DNA of 64,000 bases from positions 1,860,001 to 1,924,000 of the forward strand of contig NZ_JACHJW010000001.1 of assembly GCF_014203835.1 (NCBI RefSeq), in the 5' to 3' direction. Within the stretch, counting starts at the first letter, position 1; every line of letters starts with the position of its first letter. Source of the stretch: Micromonospora polyrhachis (GTDB lineage Bacteria > Actinomycetota > Actinomycetes > Mycobacteriales > Micromonosporaceae). Below are positions 9,084 to 17,670 of the stretch, piece by piece. The position numbers and the translations under genes are program-made. The notes beneath the pieces were generated by a model. The model was given only the letters and a program-made list of their open reading frames with translations. It searched no databases and was not told the DNA's origin.

Positions 9084-10190
9084 TCACACCGGGTCGAGGA
9101 GCAACCGGTAGTGCTCCTGGAAGATCCGTCCACCCCGGCCCCGCAACAGCGGATCGCGCAGCGCTGGCGTCACGTCCCGGGTCCGGTCCCGGTCCCGGGT
9201 CCGGTCGAGCACCCATTTCGTACGCGGCCGGCGGCGGCTCTCGTAACCGGCCAGGGCCTCCGGGATGCTGTCCGCCCCGCGCAACGTGTCGGCGAGCACC
9301 ACCGCGTCCTCGATGGCCATCGCCGCGCCCTGGGACAGGGTCGGTGCGGTGGCGTGCGCGGCATCCCCGACGAGCACCACCCGGCCATGTGACCAGCGTC
9401 CTAGTTCGACCTCCTCCGTCACCTCCACCCGTACCCGGTCCAGTGCGTCGAGCACGGCCGGCACCGGCCCACCGTAGTCGCCGAAGACCTCGCGAAACCG
9501 GGCCCGAGGGTTCGATGGGAGCAACGTACCGGCCTCGTCTGCGCAGCAGTAGAGCCGACCGGCCCCCATCGGGATGATTATGAGGCTCGCACGCTGCCCC
9601 AACAGGGCGGTCCAGTCGGCGACTCGCGGGCCGCCGGTGACCACACTGCGGTAGACGACCTGGCCGGCCGGTCGGGGCGCTCCGCCGAGCGCGGCCAGGG
9701 TACGGACCACGGAGCGCCGCCCGTCGGCGCCGATCACGAGGTCGTACTCGGCGGTCTGCCCGTCGTCGAAGGTGACCGTCACCGCGTCCGCCGCCAGGTC
9801 CAGCCGACACAGGTCGACACCGTGCCGTACGTCACCGCCGGCCGCGGTGAGCAGTACCTGGTGCAGTTCGGCCCGGGGCAACGCGCGGCACTCCCCGACG
9901 CCGGACCACAACCGGCCGAGGTCCACTTCACACAGTTGCCGACCTGCCGCGTCGAAGAACCGCTGCCGTCCGATCACCTGTCCGAGCGGCCGGAGCGGAC
10001 CGTCCAGGCCGAGTTCCCGGAGTGCCCGGGCAGCGTTGCCGGGAAGGTAGATGCCGGTTTCGACGGGCCGCCCCGCGGGCAGCCGCTCCACGATCTCGGG
10101 CCGGAATCCGGCGAGCCGCAGGGTACGAGCCACGGCCAGGCCGGCGATGCCCGCGCCGACGACGAGAATGCGCAGGGTGGATCCGGGCAT
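9084..10190 (-). CDS. FAD-dependent monooxygenase (UbiH/PHBH class)
   Basis: A 368-residue group A flavin monooxygenase. Seen are the N-terminal dinucleotide-binding GxGxxG (ILVVGAGIAGLAVARTLR), the DG motif region VIGADGRRSVVR near the middle, and the GD motif VVLVGDAAHATAPTLSQGAAMAIEDA that contacts the FAD ribityl chain. These enzymes hydroxylate aromatic or polyketide-type substrates using NAD(P)H and oxygen. The start is the ATG at 10190 directly after GGAGGCGTGACCACC. The gene stands alone on the minus strand, divergent from the cellulase gene. Substrate unknown; no biosynthetic cluster is visible around it. Confidence 0.88.
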   Translation of the reverse strand: MPGSTLRILVVGAGIAGLAVARTLRLAGFRPEIVERLPAGRPVETGIYLPGNAARALRELGLDGPLRPLGQVIGRQRFFDAAGRQLCEVDLGRLWSGVGECRALPRAELHQVLLTAAGGDVRHGVDLCRLDLAADAVTVTFDDGQTAEYDLVIGADGRRSVVRTLAALGGAPRPAGQVVYRSVVTGGPRVADWTALLGQRASLIIIPMGAGRLYCCADEAGTLLPSNPRARFREVFGDYGGPVPAVLDALDRVRVEVTEEVELGRWSHGRVVLVGDAAHATAPTLSQGAAMAIEDAVVLADTLRGADSIPEALAGYESRRRPRTKWVLDRTRDRDRTRDVTPALRDPLLRGRGGRIFQEHYRLLLDPV

Positions 10191-10424
10191 GGTGGTCACG
10201 CCTCCGGAGGGGAATTCGGCACGCGATGAAGGCAAGACACTACTCCGCGCAATCGAAACACGGAAGTTCCGCCCAGACCTGCCCAGGTCACCGCCATTGA
10301 TCGGATTCCAAGCCTGAATAGATGCCCCACCTTCTCCACGCAGGGCTACCAAGAAGCGACAGCCGGTAGGGCCGACACAACCGTTGCCAATTCGACCCAT
10401 CGATGCAAACCTGTCAATAAATCG

Positions 10425-10438
10425 TGGGAGCGCTCCCG
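10425..10438. promoter_or_regulatory. CebR/CelR-type operator upstream of the cellulase gene
   Basis: The palindrome TGGGAGCGCTCCCg lies 43 bases before the cellulase ATG and differs by one terminal base from the known actinobacterial CelR/CebR operator TGGGAGCGCTCCCA, which LacI-family regulators bind until cellobiose releases them. Strong match in sequence and in position before a cellulase; the regulator gene itself is not in the window. Confidence 0.88.
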
Positions 10439-10480
10439 GAACCTTTCGGCATCACCGAGTGCAACAGGACAAGGAGCAAC

Positions 10481-11689
10481 ATGAAACGTTCTCACCGGGT
10501 CCACCTTCGATGGCGGAACCGCCCGATGGTGGCCCTCGCGGTCTCCGGTCTACTCGTCACCGGGTCGTTCGTCGCCGCCGGGATCCCCACCAACCTCGGC
10601 ACCCCGGGGGCGCAGGCCGCCACCCGCCCTGTCGGCGCGACCGCGGTCGACACCCGTATCTGCGAACAGTACGGCTCCACCACCATCCAGGGCCGGTACG
10701 TGGTGCAGAACAACCGCTGGGGCAGCACGGCCGAGCAGTGCATCGACGTCAGCGACACCGGCTTCACCATCGCCACACAGCAGGGATCCGCACCGACCAA
10801 CGGTGCCCCGGTGTCGTACCCGTCGGTCTTCGTCGGCTGCCACTACACCAACTGTTCCCCGGGCACGAACCTGCCCATCCAGGTGGACCGGATCAGCAGC
10901 GCCACCAGCAACATCGACTACCGGTACGTCAGCGGCGCGACCTACAACGCCTCGTACGACATCTGGCTCGACCCGACGCCGAGGACCGACGGGGTGAACC
11001 AGATGGAGATCATGATCTGGTTCACCCGGCAGGGGCCGATCCAGCCGATCGGTTCCCCCGTCGGCACCACCACGATCGGCGGACGCAGCTGGGAGGTCTG
11101 GCGGGGCAGCAACGGCTCGAACAACGTCGTCTCGTACCTCGCGTCGACCACCATCAGCAGTTGGAGCTTCAGCGTGCTGGACTTCGTCCACGACGTACGG
11201 GCACGCGGCGCGATCACCAACTCCTGGTACCTGACCAGCATCCAGGCCGGTTTCGAACCCTGGCAGGGTGGTGCCGGCCTCGGCGTCGACTCGTTCTCGG
11301 CCGCCGTCAACGGCGGCGGCAACCCGAGCCCGAGCCCGACCGCCACGCCCACGACACCCCCGCCCAACCCCGACCCCTGCCGGGTCACCTACACGCCGAA
11401 CTCCTGGCCCGGTGGCTTCACCGCCAACGTCACCGTCACCAACACGAGCCCACGCTCGCTCAACGGCTGGACACTGACCTATTCCCTACCGGCCGGGCAG
11501 CAGGTCACCACCGCATGGAACGCGACCGTGACCCAGAACGGATCCGGGGTGACCGCCCGCAACCTGGGCTGGAACGCCGTGGTCGCCCCCGGCGCAACCG
11601 CCTCCTTCGGATACCAGGGCACCCTGACCGGCGACTACCGCAGCCCGACCGACTTCTCGCTCAACGGGGTCACCTGCGCCCTGGGGTAG
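10481..11689 (+). CDS. Secreted endoglucanase, GH12 + CBM2
   Basis: The 402-residue product has a Sec signal peptide (basic KRSHRVHLRWRNR, hydrophobic core, AQA cleavage near residue 47), a GH12-type catalytic domain to about residue 285, a Pro/Ser/Thr linker (PSPSPTATPTTPPPNP) and a C-terminal family 2 carbohydrate-binding module of about 100 residues with the paired cysteines (DPC... and GVTCALG) and several exposed tryptophans. In the catalytic domain the nucleophile glutamate is expected in MEIMIWF and the acid/base in FEPWQ, both present. Family function: hydrolysis of beta-1,4 glucan outside the cell. AAGGAG precedes the ATG and a CebR-type operator sits in the leader, implying cellobiose-responsive control. 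Confidence 0.93.
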   Translation: MKRSHRVHLRWRNRPMVALAVSGLLVTGSFVAAGIPTNLGTPGAQAATRPVGATAVDTRICEQYGSTTIQGRYVVQNNRWGSTAEQCIDVSDTGFTIATQQGSAPTNGAPVSYPSVFVGCHYTNCSPGTNLPIQVDRISSATSNIDYRYVSGATYNASYDIWLDPTPRTDGVNQMEIMIWFTRQGPIQPIGSPVGTTTIGGRSWEVWRGSNGSNNVVSYLASTTISSWSFSVLDFVHDVRARGAITNSWYLTSIQAGFEPWQGGAGLGVDSFSAAVNGGGNPSPSPTATPTTPPPNPDPCRVTYTPNSWPGGFTANVTVTNTSPRSLNGWTLTYSLPAGQQVTTAWNATVTQNGSGVTARNLGWNAVVAPGATASFGYQGTLTGDYRSPTDFSLNGVTCALG

Positions 11690-11782
11690 CCCTGGGATAG
11701 CCGCAGCGAACCCGAGTGCACCTCGGCGCTGACGGGCCGGGCTCGGTCCGTGATCGCACGACCGAGCCCGGCTCGCCGAGCG

Positions 11783-12754
11783 TCACACCGAACCCAGGTC
11801 CAGTGGATGCAGGGCGGCGCGACGCGAGCCGTCGTCGGGCATGAGCGCGGGCCCGAGCTCCAGCTCGGCACCGGGCTGCCGGGCGTCCGCGAAGACCACC
11901 CGGCTGAGATCGTGCCCCGGCAGGTCGCAGGGCTGCCCCGGCGGCAGGATCGGTGCCAGGGCCCGGAACACGGACCGGACCCGGTCGGCCCGGTAGTCCG
12001 CCGGCGCGTCGGTCGCCCGCAGCAGTGCACCGCCGTGCGCCAGCGGCACCACCTCGTGGAACGCCCCGGAGCTGCGGAACGTGGCCGAGCCACCGACCCG
12101 TGTGGTCAACTCCTTCGGGCAGACGGTCACCCACTCGTAGCCCCGCAGCCGGTCCCGGCTGGTCCGGGCCGACTCCTCGTCGCGCCGGTACAAAGCCAGG
12201 TCCAGCATCGTCGCCGGCGACACGGTCTCCGCGTTGACCACGATCTCGCCGTACGCCGGATCGGCCGCGTCCGCCACCAGCCGGGTCAACTCGACCAGCG
12301 CCGGAATCACCAACGGCAACCGGTCCGGCCGGTTCTGGAAGCCGATCGACACCTGGAGCTTGACGTGCCGCCGCTGCGCGAACCGGAAGACGTAGAGGTC
12401 GAGTTCGGAGGCGATCGAGGAGGGTACGACGTCGAACCAGTGCGCCGACAACTGGAACAGGTCCTCGGTCAGACCCTCCGCCCACCCGGCGGGCCGCCGA
12501 CGCCGCCCCCGACCCTCGGCGTTCTCCTCGTAGGCGCTGATCGATCTCGTCGGCTCCGGTGCCCCCAACGGCTGCACGAACGGCAACAGCAACCGGCACG
12601 CCTCGTCGTACCAGAGCTGCAACAGCGGGGCGACCCGATCCAGATCATCCCCGTGGTCCAGATAGAGCAGGCAGGTCGCGAAATCCGGTTTCGGTCCGCC
12701 ACTCGGTGCCCAGGATGCGACGGGTCCGCCGTCGCCGAAGTAAGTTCCGTCCAC
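11783..12754 (-). CDS. Uncharacterised protein, DUF3396/type VI immunity-like
   Basis: A cytosolic protein of about 323 residues without signal or membrane segments. Its C-terminal half (GYEWVTVCPKELTTRVGG, FHEVVPLAHGGALLRAT, VFRALAPILPPG) resembles a widespread family annotated as DUF3396 or type VI immunity family, often encoded as orphans in actinobacteria; this is recognition by eye, not a search. The start chosen is a GTG (12754) eight bases after GGGGGAGG; the frame remains open to 12793. It lies 45 bases downstream of the aldo/keto reductase gene on the same strand and may be co-transcribed with it. No toxin gene is adjacent. Confidence 0.6.
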   Translation of the reverse strand: MDGTYFGDGGPVASWAPSGGPKPDFATCLLYLDHGDDLDRVAPLLQLWYDEACRLLLPFVQPLGAPEPTRSISAYEENAEGRGRRRRPAGWAEGLTEDLFQLSAHWFDVVPSSIASELDLYVFRFAQRRHVKLQVSIGFQNRPDRLPLVIPALVELTRLVADAADPAYGEIVVNAETVSPATMLDLALYRRDEESARTSRDRLRGYEWVTVCPKELTTRVGGSATFRSSGAFHEVVPLAHGGALLRATDAPADYRADRVRSVFRALAPILPPGQPCDLPGHDLSRVVFADARQPGAELELGPALMPDDGSRRAALHPLDLGSV

Positions 12755-12838
12755 TCCCACTTCCTCCCCCGATTCCACCCCCACGGCTGTCAAGCAGCCA
12801 CCGTAGCGGTAGCGGTCCAGGAACAGGGGGTAGTGCGG

Positions 12839-13636
12839 TCAACCGGCGATCGCGTCGATGTCGCGTCGCTCGTCGTCGGTCAGCGAGAACCCGAAAATGT
12901 CGAAGTTCGTCCTGATCCGTTCCGGGGTCACCGACTTGGGGATCACCACGATGTCATGGTCGAGATGCCAGCGGAGCACGACCTGCGCCGGGGTGACGCC
13001 GTGCGCCTGGGCTACCCGTACCAATACCGGATCGTCGAGGTCGGTCTTGCGGAACGGGCTGTACCCCTCCACCACCACTCCCCGGTTCCGGTGCTCGGTG
13101 AGCAGTTGGGCGTCGAACTTCGCCGGACTCCACGGAATCTGGTTGACCGCGGGTGCCTCGTCGGTGGCCTGGATCAACACGTCCAACTCCGGGAGGCTGT
13201 AGTTGCTCACCCCGACCGCCCGGGCCAGCCCCGCGTCGCGGGCGGCCAGGAACTCCCGCCACGTCGCCAGCCCGGCCGCGTCGGCCGGCGGCCAGTGGAT
13301 CAGCCACAGGTCCACGTAGTCGGTGCCCAGGTCGGCCAGACTCCGCTCGATCGTCTGCCGTTCCGCGCCGGCTTGCTCGGGCGGCAGTTTCGTGGTCACG
13401 AAGATCTCCTCGCGGGACACCCCGCTGTCCCGGATCGCCTGGCCCACCTCCTTCTCGTTGCCGTACATGGTCGCGGTGTCGATGTGCCGATAGCCCGCGT
13501 CGAGCGCGTCACGTACGGCCTGGTAGCCGTCGCGTCCCGTTGCCTGCCAGGTCCCGAAGCCGAGCAGCGGCATCCGGACCTCGCCGGTCAGCAGGACGGT
13601 GGGTTGGTCGCCAAATTGGTCAGCAGCTTTGATCAT
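12839..13636 (-). CDS. Aldo/keto reductase
   Basis: A 265-residue NADPH-dependent aldo/keto reductase of the 2,5-diketo-gluconate reductase type. The family pattern is complete: MPLLGFGTWQ at the N terminus, the active-site tyrosine in DTATMYGNEKEVGQAI, the lysine in FVTTKLPPEQAG, the histidine in LWLIHWPP, and the cofactor-binding IVVIPKSVTPERIRTN near the C terminus. It reduces small aldehydes or ketones in the cytosol; substrate not deducible. The gene is divergent from the MGH1-type glycosidase with a 68-base gap that must hold both promoters. Confidence 0.93.
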   Translation of the reverse strand: MIKAADQFGDQPTVLLTGEVRMPLLGFGTWQATGRDGYQAVRDALDAGYRHIDTATMYGNEKEVGQAIRDSGVSREEIFVTTKLPPEQAGAERQTIERSLADLGTDYVDLWLIHWPPADAAGLATWREFLAARDAGLARAVGVSNYSLPELDVLIQATDEAPAVNQIPWSPAKFDAQLLTEHRNRGVVVEGYSPFRKTDLDDPVLVRVAQAHGVTPAQVVLRWHLDHDIVVIPKSVTPERIRTNFDIFGFSLTDDERRDIDAIAG

Positions 13637-13704
13637 GCGGCCAGTTATACCCTGGACAAGTTGCCAATAAGCTGCCTTTTCCGGCGACGGACGTTAGGTC
13701 AGTT

Positions 13705-15141
13705 ATGGCCGACCACCGGGAAGATCTGCTCCAGGCCCGGATCCGTGAGGTCCTGGACGCCAACTGGACCGGTACGCACACCGTCCCGTCGCGCACGCTC
13801 TACCCGCACCAGTGGAGCTGGGACGCGGCGTTCATCAGCATCGGTCTGGCCCGGATCGCCCCGGACCGGGCCTGGCGCGACCTACGCAGCCTCTTCTTGG
13901 CTCAGTGGCCGGACGGCCGGGTGCCGCACATTGTCTTCGACCCGGGTGTCGCCGAGCGCGACTACTTTCCCGGCCCGACGTTCTGGGCCGCGCCGGCCAG
14001 AGCCGGCGCGGCCGCAACAGCGGGGCCAGCCGGCACGACCGGACCCGCTACTACGTCCGGACCAGCTACTACGTCCGGAACGGCGGCGTCGGCACCCGGG
14101 CCTCGGGCCCCGACCGCCGCCGAGATCCGGTCAGGGTCGCCGACGACGGGCAGCACCGGCATCGTCCAGCCCCCGGTGCACGCCCTCGGGGCCTGGGAGG
14201 TCTACCGGCGCACGCCGGACGAGACAGGGGCGGCACAACTGCGATGGCTCTATCCCCGGCTCGTCGCCCAGCAGGACTATCTGTCCGGCGCCCGGGACGT
14301 CGGTGGCGGTGGACTCGCCAGCATCGTGCACCCGTGGGAGTCCGGCCTCGACAACAGCCCGGCCTGGGACACCGCCCTGGCCGCCGTACCGGTGGTGGCC
14401 GACCTGCTTCGCCGGCACCGCCGCCGGGACAACCAGGTCGGCCTGGTCGACCACCGGCCCACCGACGACGACTACGCCCGCTACCTGGCGCTGGCCGCCG
14501 CGTACCGGGATGGTGACTACCAGGACACCCACCTGGCCGACCGGCACCTGTTCCTGGTCGAATGCCCGGCGTTCAACGCGCTACGCGGCGTTGCCGAGTT
14601 GGCGTTGGCCCGCATCGCGGAGGTGGTCGGCGGCGATCCGACCGGGCACCGGACGCGCGCGGCGGCCATCACCCGGGCCCTGGTCGACCGGCTGTACGAC
14701 GCCAGGACCGGGATGTTCCACGCCCTGGACGTACGGACCGGCCGGCTCAGTCCGGCCCGCTGCGTCAACGGCCTGGTACCGCTGGTCCTGCCCGATCTGC
14801 CCGGTCGACAGGTGACCGAGCTGGTCGCGACGCTCCGGTCTTCGCGGTTCGGGCTGACCAGCACGTCGGCGGTGCCCAGTTACGACCGGACCGCCGCCGA
14901 CTTCGACCCGGTGCGCTACTGGCGCGGACCGGTCTGGCTGAACATGAACTGGTTACTGTGGCGGGGACTGCGCAGCCACGGTCGCGACGAACTCGCGGCG
15001 ACGCTGCGAGGCACGCTGCTCGACCTGGTACGCCGCTCCGGCTGCCACGAGTACTTCCACGCCGACACCGGAGCGGGCATCGGCGCACCGGCGTTCAGCT
15101 GGACCGCCGCCCTCACCCTGGATCTGCTCGGTGCCGACTGA
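13705..15141 (+). CDS. MGH1-like (glucosylglycerate hydrolase type) glycosidase
   Basis: A 478-residue (alpha/alpha)6-barrel glycosidase resembling mycobacterial glucosylglycerate hydrolase and GH63 mannosylglycerate hydrolases. Visible family blocks are YPHQWSWDAAFISIGLARI, VHPWESGLDNSPAWDTAL (catalytic-region Glu/Asp) and YWRGPVWLNMNWLLWRGL near the C terminus. These enzymes recycle the compatible solute glucosylglycerate, often after nitrogen starvation. No signal peptide, so intracellular. Odd feature: residues about 97-151 are a Gly/Ala/Thr/Ser-rich insertion inside the catalytic domain, containing a duplicated PATTSG. It is convergent with the GH15 gene, with a tandem repeat at the junction. 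Confidence 0.85.
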   Translation: MADHREDLLQARIREVLDANWTGTHTVPSRTLYPHQWSWDAAFISIGLARIAPDRAWRDLRSLFLAQWPDGRVPHIVFDPGVAERDYFPGPTFWAAPARAGAAATAGPAGTTGPATTSGPATTSGTAASAPGPRAPTAAEIRSGSPTTGSTGIVQPPVHALGAWEVYRRTPDETGAAQLRWLYPRLVAQQDYLSGARDVGGGGLASIVHPWESGLDNSPAWDTALAAVPVVADLLRRHRRRDNQVGLVDHRPTDDDYARYLALAAAYRDGDYQDTHLADRHLFLVECPAFNALRGVAELALARIAEVVGGDPTGHRTRAAAITRALVDRLYDARTGMFHALDVRTGRLSPARCVNGLVPLVLPDLPGRQVTELVATLRSSRFGLTSTSAVPSYDRTAADFDPVRYWRGPVWLNMNWLLWRGLRSHGRDELAATLRGTLLDLVRRSGCHEYFHADTGAGIGAPAFSWTAALTLDLLGAD

Positions 15142-15144
15142 CAT

Positions 15145-15291
15145 CTGCCCCACTCGACCAGACCGAGGGCTGCCCCACTCGACCAGACCGAGGGCTGCCC
15201 CACTCGACCAGGCCGAGGGCTGCCCCACTCGACCAGACCGAGGGCTGCCCCACTCGACCAGGCCGAGGGCTGCTCCACTCGCCCAGGCCGA
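15145..15291. repeat. 25-bp tandem repeat, about six copies
   Basis: The core ACTCGACCAG(A/G)CCGAGGG begins at 15152, 15177, 15202, 15227, 15252 and, degenerate, 15277: an exact 25-base period. Copies vary mainly A/G at one site, giving the order A, A, G, A, G, G. It fills the whole gap between the two convergent glycosidase genes. Since 25 is not a multiple of three it is not a coding repeat. Confidence 0.95.
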
Positions 15292-15296
15292 CCGGC

Positions 15297-17153
15297 TCAC
15301 CGACTCGGCACGGACTCGGTCAGCCGCCAGGCGGCGTTGATCAACCCGATGTGGGACAACGCCTGCGGGGTGTTGCCCAGGTGCGCCCCGTCCGGGGCGA
15401 GCTGCTCGGCGAAGAGGCCGACGTCGTTGGCATGCGCCACCGTACGGTCGAACAGCTCCACCGCTCGGTGGTACTCGCCCGCCAAGGCCAGGCACTCGAC
15501 CAGCCAGAACGTACACAGCACGAAGCCGGCCGGGTCACCGGACCAACGCCGGACCAGACCGTTGACGGTGAGCCGGGACTCGATCGCGTGGATGGTGGCG
15601 CGCATCCTCGGATCGGTGGCCGGCAGGAAGTGCACCAGGGGCAGGATCAGCACGGAGGCGTCGAGTTCCGGTGAGCCGAACGCCCCCGTGTAGGCATGCA
15701 CCTCGTCGTTCCAGCCGCTGTGCAGCACGGCGAGCCGGATCTCGTCCCGTACCGCCGCCCAACGCTCGGGATCGGCCCGCTCGCCGAGCAGCGGCGCGAG
15801 CCGTACCGCCCGCTCCAGGGCGACCCAGCACATCACCTTCGAGGAGAGGTAGTGCCGTTCCTGGTCCCGGGCCTCCCACATGCCGGCATCGGCCTCCCGC
15901 CAGGTGGCGGCGGCCTGGTCAGCCAAACCGACCAGTAGTTCGCGTAGCTCCTCGTCGAACTCGTGCAACTGGTCCCGCATCCGGTACGCGGCCTCCAGCA
16001 CCTCGCCAAGCACGTCGAGCTGACGTTGCCGCCACGCATCGTTGCCGGTGCGGACCGGCCGGCTCTCCGCATAGCCCCGCAGGTTGCCCATGACGTTCTC
16101 GGCGAGATGCCGCTCGCCCTCGACGCCGTACATGATCGGCACCGGGCTGGCACCGATCCGGCCGGCGGACCGGGCCGCCCAGCCGAACAACCGGGACGTC
16201 TCCTCCGGGCAGGCCCCGACCCACAGGGCGTTCATGGTGAAGGCGAAGTCGCGCAGCCAGGCGTATCGATAATCGTAGTTTCGGTCCGCGGCGAGCTGCT
16301 CGGGCAGGGATGTGGTTGCGGCGGCCACCACCGCGCCGCTGCGCTGATAGGTCAACCCCTGGAGCACCAGCGCGCTGTGCCGGACAAGTTCCGGGTAGAG
16401 CCCCTGGTAGCGATGGGTTTCCCGGATCGCCCGCCAGGCCTCGACGGTGTCGGGGATGGTGGCGACCGGGTCGAGTTCGGCCGGGGCCACGGTGTCGTAG
16501 GCGGGGGCGTACGCCACGTCGAAGCCGAGCACCTGCCCGGCGGTCACCTCGAACTCGCCGTACACCCGGCCGGGCTGGCAGGTCAGCGGCACCGGCGCGC
16601 GCAGGGTGACGGTGGTCGGGCCGGCGGCGGCCACCACCCGGTCCGGCTGGCGGTGCAGGTACGGCGTGAGCAGCCCGTACTCCGGGCGGGGTACGAAGTC
16701 GACGCGCATCCGTACCGTGCCGGTGAGCCCTTCCACGACCCGCACCAGTACGGCCGGCGAGGCCCGGCCGAGTTCGTGGCCGCGGGCCCCCGGTTCGACG
16801 GCGAGCGCTTCGGTGACCGCCACGCTGCCGCTGCCGGTGTGGTGCACGGTACGCAGCACCAGCGTGTCGGGAAGATAGCTTCGTTCGACGTACGGGCCCG
16901 GCCCGCTGGCCGATTCCGCCTGCGTCTCGCTCTCCTCCGTCGGGGCGAGGGACCAGTAGCCGGCCTGCGGGTCGAGCAGCCGCCCGAAGACCGATGGGCC
17001 GTCGAAGCGGTCCGGACACCACCAGTCGACCGAGCCGCCCCGGCTTACCAGGGCGGCCGAACGACAGTCGGACAGGAACCCGTAGTCGGAGATGGGTACC
17101 TGCGACACCGGGTGGGGGCCGTCATGGTCGGTGACGAAGGATACGTTCGGCAC
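15297..17153 (-). CDS. Glycoside hydrolase family 15 (glucoamylase/trehalase-like)
   Basis: A 618-residue intracellular protein of the bacterial GH15 type: N-terminal beta-sandwich starting SDYGFLSDCRSAALVSRGGS and VDWWCPDRFDGPSVFGRLLD, then an alpha/alpha barrel with YDYRYAWLRDFAFTMNAL and, for the general acid/base region, MWEARDQERHYLSSKVMCW. The family hydrolyses alpha-glucosidic bonds; in mycobacteria a close relative acts as trehalase. The start used is a GTG at 17153; another GTG at 17108 is possible. It is 56 bases downstream of the cupin gene in the same direction. Together with the convergent glucosylglycerate-hydrolase-like gene it suggests turnover of compatible solutes or storage sugars. 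Confidence 0.9.
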   Translation of the reverse strand: MPNVSFVTDHDGPHPVSQVPISDYGFLSDCRSAALVSRGGSVDWWCPDRFDGPSVFGRLLDPQAGYWSLAPTEESETQAESASGPGPYVERSYLPDTLVLRTVHHTGSGSVAVTEALAVEPGARGHELGRASPAVLVRVVEGLTGTVRMRVDFVPRPEYGLLTPYLHRQPDRVVAAAGPTTVTLRAPVPLTCQPGRVYGEFEVTAGQVLGFDVAYAPAYDTVAPAELDPVATIPDTVEAWRAIRETHRYQGLYPELVRHSALVLQGLTYQRSGAVVAAATTSLPEQLAADRNYDYRYAWLRDFAFTMNALWVGACPEETSRLFGWAARSAGRIGASPVPIMYGVEGERHLAENVMGNLRGYAESRPVRTGNDAWRQRQLDVLGEVLEAAYRMRDQLHEFDEELRELLVGLADQAAATWREADAGMWEARDQERHYLSSKVMCWVALERAVRLAPLLGERADPERWAAVRDEIRLAVLHSGWNDEVHAYTGAFGSPELDASVLILPLVHFLPATDPRMRATIHAIESRLTVNGLVRRWSGDPAGFVLCTFWLVECLALAGEYHRAVELFDRTVAHANDVGLFAEQLAPDGAHLGNTPQALSHIGLINAAWRLTESVPSR

Positions 17154-17209
17154 GCCTGCCCGGTTACCCGGTTCTGCCCCGCTCAGCCCTCCACCCGGGA
17201 TTCCAGTGT

Positions 17210-17602
17210 TCAGGAGGTCGGCGGCTCGTCCTTGCCTGCTTCCTCGGCCGCGTCGGCCTGCTCCTTCGTCTTGTGCACCGCCTGGTCGGCATGCTCCGGC
17301 GGTCCGTAGACGGTGTAGAGGACGAGCGGGTTGGGACCGGTGTTGACGAAGTTGTGTTTGGTGCCCGCGGGAACGACGACGAGATCCCCCTGGGCCACCG
17401 CCTTCTTCTTGCCGGACACCCGGGCCTCGCCCGTGCCGCTGACGAAGGTGAGGATCTGGTCGGTGCCCTCGTGCACCTCCTCACCGATCTCGCCGCCGGG
17501 CGGGATGGTCATGATGACGAGTTGGGTGTGTTCACCGGTCCACAGGACCCGGCGGAAATCCGGACTCTTCTCGGCGACTGTGGCGATAGTGAAGTGCTCC
17601 AT
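17210..17602 (-). CDS. Cupin-domain protein
   Basis: A 130-residue single-domain cupin. The metal-site pattern is visible in the first motif (GGEIGEEVHEGTDQILTFVSGTGE, with one His and the following Glu/Gln residues) and the second motif (GDLVVVPAGTKHNFVN). Such proteins bind a metal and may be dioxygenases, isomerases or sugar-binding; the function of this one is unknown. The C-terminal 30 residues are charged and low in complexity. ATG at 17602 is preferred, but one four codons upstream (17614) is equally open. It is upstream of the GH15 gene on the same strand and may share its transcript. Confidence 0.82.
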   Translation of the reverse strand: MEHFTIATVAEKSPDFRRVLWTGEHTQLVIMTIPPGGEIGEEVHEGTDQILTFVSGTGEARVSGKKKAVAQGDLVVVPAGTKHNFVNTGPNPLVLYTVYGPPEHADQAVHKTKEQADAAEEAGKDEPPTS

Positions 17603-17670
17603 GCCTGGCCACATACCCGGCGAGAGCGCAACCTACGCACCATGGGGCGCAGCCGGGACGGTAATGCCGA

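Noticed and set aside
11750-13700. Plus-strand open frame covering the DUF3396-like and reductase genes
   Set aside because: Amino-acid composition is typical of an antisense shadow; the aldo/keto reductase motifs are on the minus strand.
15963-17309. Plus-strand frame of about 450 codons opposite GH15
   Set aside because: Antisense shadow; GH15 motifs are complete on the minus strand.
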